Source of the DNA: Alphaproteobacteria bacterium CG11_big_fil_rev_8_21_14_0_20_39_49
GTDB taxonomy: Bacteria > Pseudomonadota > Alphaproteobacteria > Rickettsiales > UBA6187
Length of the DNA stretch: 47,086 bases
Assembly (NCBI GenBank): GCA_002787635.1
Contig: PCXK01000012.1
Location: 1 to 47,086 of the forward strand
Direction: 5' to 3'
The position numbers and the translations under genes are program-made. Shown here in pieces: positions 43,529-47,086 of the stretch (within the stretch, counting starts at the first letter, position 1; each line of letters starts with the position of its first letter). Under the pieces are notes generated by a model. That model made no database searches. It was not told the origin of the DNA and was given only the letters and a program-made list of their open reading frames with translations.

Positions 43529-45163
43529 TCAGAAACTATATTTGTTGGTGATGGGATAACGTCTGTCTTTACCGAAGGCAAGCATGCTTATTTTAGGGCC
43601 CGGAGGGGCTTGCCTTCTTTTATATTCGGCAAGTTTTACCAAACCGGCAACTTTTTTTACCACATTTTCAGGGTGACCGTGTTCAATAATCTGCTTGATA
43701 GAATGGCGTTCTTCGATAAGGCGAACAAGGATATCGTCAAGCACATTATATGGCGGTAATGAGTCCTCGTCTTTTTGATTAGGTCTAAGTTCTGCCGTAG
43801 GCGGCTTGGTGATAATATTTTCAGGAATTACGGCTCCATGCTTATTACGCCATTTAGCCAATGCAAAAACATCTGTTTTATATATATCTTTTAGAACGTT
43901 ATAACCACCGCACATATCGCCGTACAAGGTGGCATAGCCAACCGCCATCTCCGACTTATTGCCTGTGGTCAATACCATGTGTCCGAACTTATTACTAAGT
44001 GCCATTAGGATATTGCCCCGAATACGTGATTGTAGGTTCTCTTCAGTAACATCAGGGGGAAGTCCCTCAAATGAATCCGCCAGCATTTCATCAAATGCCC
44101 TTACTGCTTTTTCAATATTTATGCTTTCGAGTTTTACGCCAAGTAATTTTGAGCATTCTGCCGCATCGGCAAGGCTTTCATCAGACGTATATTGAGACGG
44201 CATCATAACAAGCCTGACCTTGCTTTTTCCCAAAGCATCAACAGCTACGGCTGCCGAAATAGCCGAGTCAATCCCCCCTGACATTCCGATGATAACACCA
44301 AAGAAGCCGTTTTTTTCAATATAGTCCTTCAAGCCCAGCTTTATCGCCTCATATATATTTTGCAAACGGTCGGATTCTATAACCTCATCAGCATTGCTTT
44401 TGCACTGCCATAAGCCGTCACTATTTTTAAACCATTGGGTGGTTTCAAGGGATTCTTTCCATCTTGGCTGACGAAAAGATACTTTGGCTTCTTTGTCCAA
44501 TATGAACGAGCCGCCTTCGAATACCAACTCGTCCTGACCGCCATATTGGTTAACATAAATCAAAGGCAGGGAGGTTTGCAGGACATTTTTTTTAGCAGTT
44601 TCCATTCTTGTATTGTGTTTCTTGGCTTCAAAAGGCGATGCGTTTATTGAAACTAAAATTTCAGCACCTTGCTTTTTTAGATGTTTACTGACTTCAAATC
44701 CCCACAAATCCTCACATATCAAAATACCAAGATTAATTCCTCTAAAAGACAGGGGTTCAGGGAGGGGAGCCGCTCTGAAAACCCTTTTTTCGTCAAACAC
44801 GCCGTAATTAGGCAAGTCATACTTGGAGGTGATATGTTCTATTTTTCCGTTATCAAGCAATGTCGCAGCATTAAAAATATGGTCGTCGCATTCACGCCAT
44901 AAACAGCCTACCAGCATTGCCGTGCCGTTCTTGGTGTATGGAGCAAGTTCCCGTACAATGTCGGTGGCTTTATCCTGAAAGCCCTTACGTAAAACTAAAT
45001 CCTCAGGCGGATAGCCGGTTATAGCCATCTCCGAGAATATTATAATATCCGCACCTTTTGAGTGTGCCTTTTTGTGGGCGGCAATTATTTTTTGTTTATT
45101 GCCTTCCAAATCTCCGACAATAAAATTTAATTGGGCGGTAGCTATATTTAGTTTTTTAGACAT
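43529..45163 (-). CDS. nadE: Glutamine-dependent NAD+ synthetase
   Basis: The enzyme amidates nicotinate adenine dinucleotide to NAD+. The 544-residue protein has two domains. The N-terminal nitrilase-like glutaminase (about 1-260) shows the Glu in IIFSEMAITGYPPEDL, the Lys in SKYDLPNYGVFDEKR and the Cys in GILICEDLWGFE. The C-terminal synthetase has the ATP pyrophosphatase loop GMSGGIDSAISAAVAVDALG (about 292-311) and TTGNKSEMAVGYATLYGDMCGGYNVLKDIYKT. Its start overlaps the preceding RRM gene by 8 bases. Confidence 0.97.
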   Translation of the reverse strand: MSKKLNIATAQLNFIVGDLEGNKQKIIAAHKKAHSKGADIIIFSEMAITGYPPEDLVLRKGFQDKATDIVRELAPYTKNGTAMLVGCLWRECDDHIFNAATLLDNGKIEHITSKYDLPNYGVFDEKRVFRAAPLPEPLSFRGINLGILICEDLWGFEVSKHLKKQGAEILVSINASPFEAKKHNTRMETAKKNVLQTSLPLIYVNQYGGQDELVFEGGSFILDKEAKVSFRQPRWKESLETTQWFKNSDGLWQCKSNADEVIESDRLQNIYEAIKLGLKDYIEKNGFFGVIIGMSGGIDSAISAAVAVDALGKSKVRLVMMPSQYTSDESLADAAECSKLLGVKLESINIEKAVRAFDEMLADSFEGLPPDVTEENLQSRIRGNILMALSNKFGHMVLTTGNKSEMAVGYATLYGDMCGGYNVLKDIYKTDVFALAKWRNKHGAVIPENIITKPPTAELRPNQKDEDSLPPYNVLDDILVRLIEERHSIKQIIEHGHPENVVKKVAGLVKLAEYKRRQAPPGPKISMLAFGKDRRYPITNKYSF

Positions 45164-45419
45164 TAGTTATCTGTTCTTCTTTATTATCTGATATTTTTAC
45201 TCTTATTTTGTTACCGCTTACCTGAGTTCCATGCAAGGCTTTTATGGCAACCGCAGCTTCGGACTCATCGGGCATTTGAACAAATCCGAATCCTTTTGAA
45301 CGTCCTGTTGCTTTGTCGGTTACGATATTGCATGAGTCAACCTTGCCGTATTTTACAAACAGCTTTTCCAGTTTTTTTTGCTCAAGGTTTCTGTTGAGGT
45401 TTAGGACTATTATTTTCAT
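45156..45419 (-). CDS. RRM-type RNA-binding protein
   Basis: The 87-residue protein is a single RRM: RNP2 in KIIVLNLNRNL near the N terminus and RNP1 in SKGFGFVQM at about residues 42-50, then EAAVAIKALHGTQVSGNKIRVKIS. It binds RNA; targets are unknown. Similar small RRM proteins in bacteria are often linked to cold response. GGAG precedes ATG 45419. The 3' end overlaps nadE, so the two may be cotranscribed. Confidence 0.9.
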   Translation of the reverse strand: MKIIVLNLNRNLEQKKLEKLFVKYGKVDSCNIVTDKATGRSKGFGFVQMPDESEAAVAIKALHGTQVSGNKIRVKISDNKEEQITNV

Positions 45420-45468
45420 TTTATCTCCAATGTGTTATTAGGGGTGTTTAATAAATATATAATTACAC

Positions 45469-45511
45469 ACGTCATTACCCGAATTTGCTTCGCAAATTCG
45501 GGTAATGACGT
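45469..45511. repeat. Perfect 20-base-arm palindrome, family C/B unit
   Basis: Arms of 20 bases, starting ACGTCATTACCC and ending GGGTAATGACGT, enclose only three bases. It matches the inner GTCATTACCCGAATTTG unit of the family B element, here alone. It lies between the end of the XRE-type gene and the start of the RRM gene. No T-run follows on either strand. Confidence 0.85.
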
Positions 45512-45540
45512 AATTAGATATTTAAAAACACTCCCGATTA

Positions 45541-45873
45541 TCAATCTTCATCATAAATATCGCCGAATGCAAGATTATATAATTCCGATAATTCGTTATC
45601 CAGTTTTGCGTTTTGTTCTGCCTCAAGCTTTCTTATAAAAGATATTTTGCGGATAATTTTTTTAGGAACAGGTTCGTCTAATGCTTTTCCTATATCTTCT
45701 ATTACAGGGAGAGGAATAAATTCTCCCGCCTCATATCTGGCAATTTGTTGTTCGTTTTTATTTATCATGCGTCCTAACTGATTCCGGCTCATATCTTTTG
45801 CGATACGCAATCTGGCTATGTTTTTGCCGAGTAATTCAGAGGACGGTCTGATATTTTTTGCACGTTTTGCCAT
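45541..45873 (-). CDS. XRE-type helix-turn-helix regulator
   Basis: ATG 45873 gives 110 residues, starting one base after the etfA stop; an upstream TTG at 45909 would overlap etfA. The helix-turn-helix lies at about residues 13-60: LGKNIARLRIAKDMSRNQLGRMINKNEQQIARYEAGEFIPLPVIEDIGKAL. The C-terminal part is charged and probably helical. Its position suggests co-transcription with etfBA; whether it controls them or something else is not visible. Confidence 0.88.
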   Translation of the reverse strand: MAKRAKNIRPSSELLGKNIARLRIAKDMSRNQLGRMINKNEQQIARYEAGEFIPLPVIEDIGKALDEPVPKKIIRKISFIRKLEAEQNAKLDNELSELYNLAFGDIYDED

Positions 45874-45874
45874 T

Positions 45875-46801
45875 TTATAATAGCTGCTCCATTTGAGGCA
45901 ACACATCAAACAGATCTGCTACCAAACCGTAATCCGCCACTTCAAAAATAGGTGCGTTCTCATCTTTGTTGATGGCTACGATTATTTTGCTGTCTTTCAT
46001 TCCTGCAAGGTGCTGGATAGCTCCCGATATACCGACTGCAATATATAATTCTGGGGCAACTATCTTGCCTGTTTGACCGACCTGATAATCATTTGAGATG
46101 TAACCTGCGTCAACTGCCGCACGTGACGCACCTATTGCACAGTCATTGATTTTAGCTGCAACTTTTTCCAGCAATACAAAATTATCTTTTGATGCCATGC
46201 CGCGTCCGCCTGATATAACGGCTCTTGAGCTTGATAAGTCCGGTCCTTTTGAGCCTGAGCCTTCCAGTTTTACGAATGATGAGAGTCCGCTATCACCTTT
46301 AGAGGATATTTCCTCAATGGAAGCATTGCCTCCTTGGGAGGCTTTTTCAAATGCGGTAGTCCTGACCGTCAGTATTTTAATGCTGTCGGAGGTTTGTACG
46401 GTAGCAATAGCGTTGCCTGCATATATAGGGCGTTTGAAAGTATCTTCTGACACAACTTCTAAAACATCTGTTATCTGGCATACATCAAGCAATGCTGCAA
46501 CACGGGGCATGAAGTTCTTGCCGAAAGTGTTAGAAGGTGCTAGTATGTGGCTGTAATTACCCGATAAATCTTTTATTAATATTGCCAGATTTTCAGCAAG
46601 TGCATTTTCGTAAGACGCATCATCGGCTTTGAGGACTTTTGATACGCCGTTTATTTTAGAAACTTCTTCAGCCACAGATGAGCAACCTGAACCTGCAACT
46701 AAAACTTCAACCGAGCCAAGCTTTGTACCTGCTGTAATCGTATTTAACGTAGATGCTTTTAAATTCTTATTATCATGCTCTGCTATTACCAGTACGGTCA
46801 T
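45875..46801 (-). CDS. etfA: Electron transfer flavoprotein, alpha subunit
   Basis: EtfA binds FAD and, with EtfB, collects electrons from acyl-CoA and other flavin dehydrogenases. The 308-residue protein has the N-terminal nucleotide-fold domain and the C-terminal FAD domain, with [68 protein letters not shown] and [27 protein letters not shown]. Its start overlaps the etfB stop by one base. ETF-QO at 31638-33242 is the next carrier in the pathway. Confidence 0.97.
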   Translation of the reverse strand: MTVLVIAEHDNKNLKASTLNTITAGTKLGSVEVLVAGSGCSSVAEEVSKINGVSKVLKADDASYENALAENLAILIKDLSGNYSHILAPSNTFGKNFMPRVAALLDVCQITDVLEVVSEDTFKRPIYAGNAIATVQTSDSIKILTVRTTAFEKASQGGNASIEEISSKGDSGLSSFVKLEGSGSKGPDLSSSRAVISGGRGMASKDNFVLLEKVAAKINDCAIGASRAAVDAGYISNDYQVGQTGKIVAPELYIAVGISGAIQHLAGMKDSKIIVAINKDENAPIFEVADYGLVADLFDVLPQMEQLL

Positions 46802-47086
46802 TATATCACTCCTGCTGCTTTTAATTTTTCGACTAGTTCCTCTGTCGATTCTACCTTTATACCTGCTTTGCGTTTAGAAGGCTCTTCAACTTTTAGGGTT
46901 TTTATGCGTGGTGTGATATCAACGCCGTAATCTTCAGGGGTTTTCGTATCCATCGGCTTGCTGCGTGCCTTCATGATATTTGGCAGGGCAGGGTAGCGAG
47001 GTTCGTTCAGACGAAGGTCGGCAGTAATAACCGCAGGTAAGTTCACTTTTATAGTTTCACTTCCGGCATCTACTTCACGGGATACT
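46801..47086 (-). CDS. etfB: Electron transfer flavoprotein, beta subunit (partial)
   Basis: The last 94 codons are present; the gene runs in frame to the window edge and its 5' end is outside. [20 protein letters not shown] at the edge, [24 protein letters not shown] and the following [22 protein letters not shown] are typical of the EtfB C-terminal half. A GTG at 47046 is an internal Val, not the start. The stop overlaps the etfA ATG. Confidence 0.95.
   Translation of the reverse strand, partial: VSREVDAGSETIKVNLPAVITADLRLNEPRYPALPNIMKARSKPMDTKTPEDYGVDITPRIKTLKVEEPSKRKAGIKVESTEELVEKLKAAGVI

Overview
The window looks like the chromosome of an AT-rich alphaproteobacterium, probably from or near the Rickettsiales. 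Three things suggest this. The tuf-S10-spc-alpha ribosomal block has adk between secY and rpsM. A ppi-queA-tgt cluster follows it. Intergenic DNA is crowded with short palindromic repeats, some of which also sit in frame inside a protein gene. The taxon is an inference; nothing here fixes it below class level. The first gene (tuf) and the last (etfB) are cut by the window edges.

Layout. 1-14186 is one long + strand ribosomal block: the end of tuf, rpsJ to rplO, secY, adk, rpsM, rpsK, rpoA, rplQ, with good promoter candidates before rpsJ and before rpsM. 14217-17934 holds a secreted cyclophilin and the queuosine genes queA and tgt, which are separated by a prepilin-like gene. 18181-25777 is a ten-gene Mrp-type cation/proton antiporter operon with a stand-alone MrpA C-terminal part and three NuoL/M/N-type subunits. 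25928-31631 is mixed: a second prepilin-like gene on the - strand, ffh, a membrane protein paired with a DCC-family thiol protein, a secreted-protein gene broken by a frameshift, and a 61-residue orphan. 31638-38018 has ETF-ubiquinone oxidoreductase on the - strand and a very large ileS on the + strand. 38222-43528 has an SH3-domain protein, hemB, an SCO1-like gene, tyrS, tatA, an RDD membrane protein and a small protein ending in a CaaX-like tail. 43529-47086 is - strand: etfB (partial), etfA, an XRE-type regulator, an RRM protein and nadE. EtfA, EtfB and ETF-QO together would pass electrons from flavin dehydrogenases to ubiquinone.

The most striking object is ileS. Its frame contains two copies of one TA-flanked palindromic element. 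The first is about 146 bp and has no recognisable domain. The second is about 451 bp and carries a complete-looking DUF559 (Vsr-like, PD-(D/E)XK) nuclease domain. That domain has no in-frame start of its own, so it can only be made as part of isoleucyl-tRNA synthetase. The two copies read in the same phase at their left ends, share near-identical ends, and carry a small internal hairpin whose sequence differs between copies while pairing is kept. This looks like an endonuclease-bearing palindromic element and a short derivative living inside an essential gene. A further 160 or so residues of IleRS, and about 60 residues of TyrRS, are also unexplained by the usual family architecture.

Dispersed repeats form several families: a 31-base palindrome (three identical copies), a 156-bp TIR-bearing MITE (one intact copy, one interrupted by a nested palindrome), and GTCAT-type and ATGCTGAA-type hairpins.
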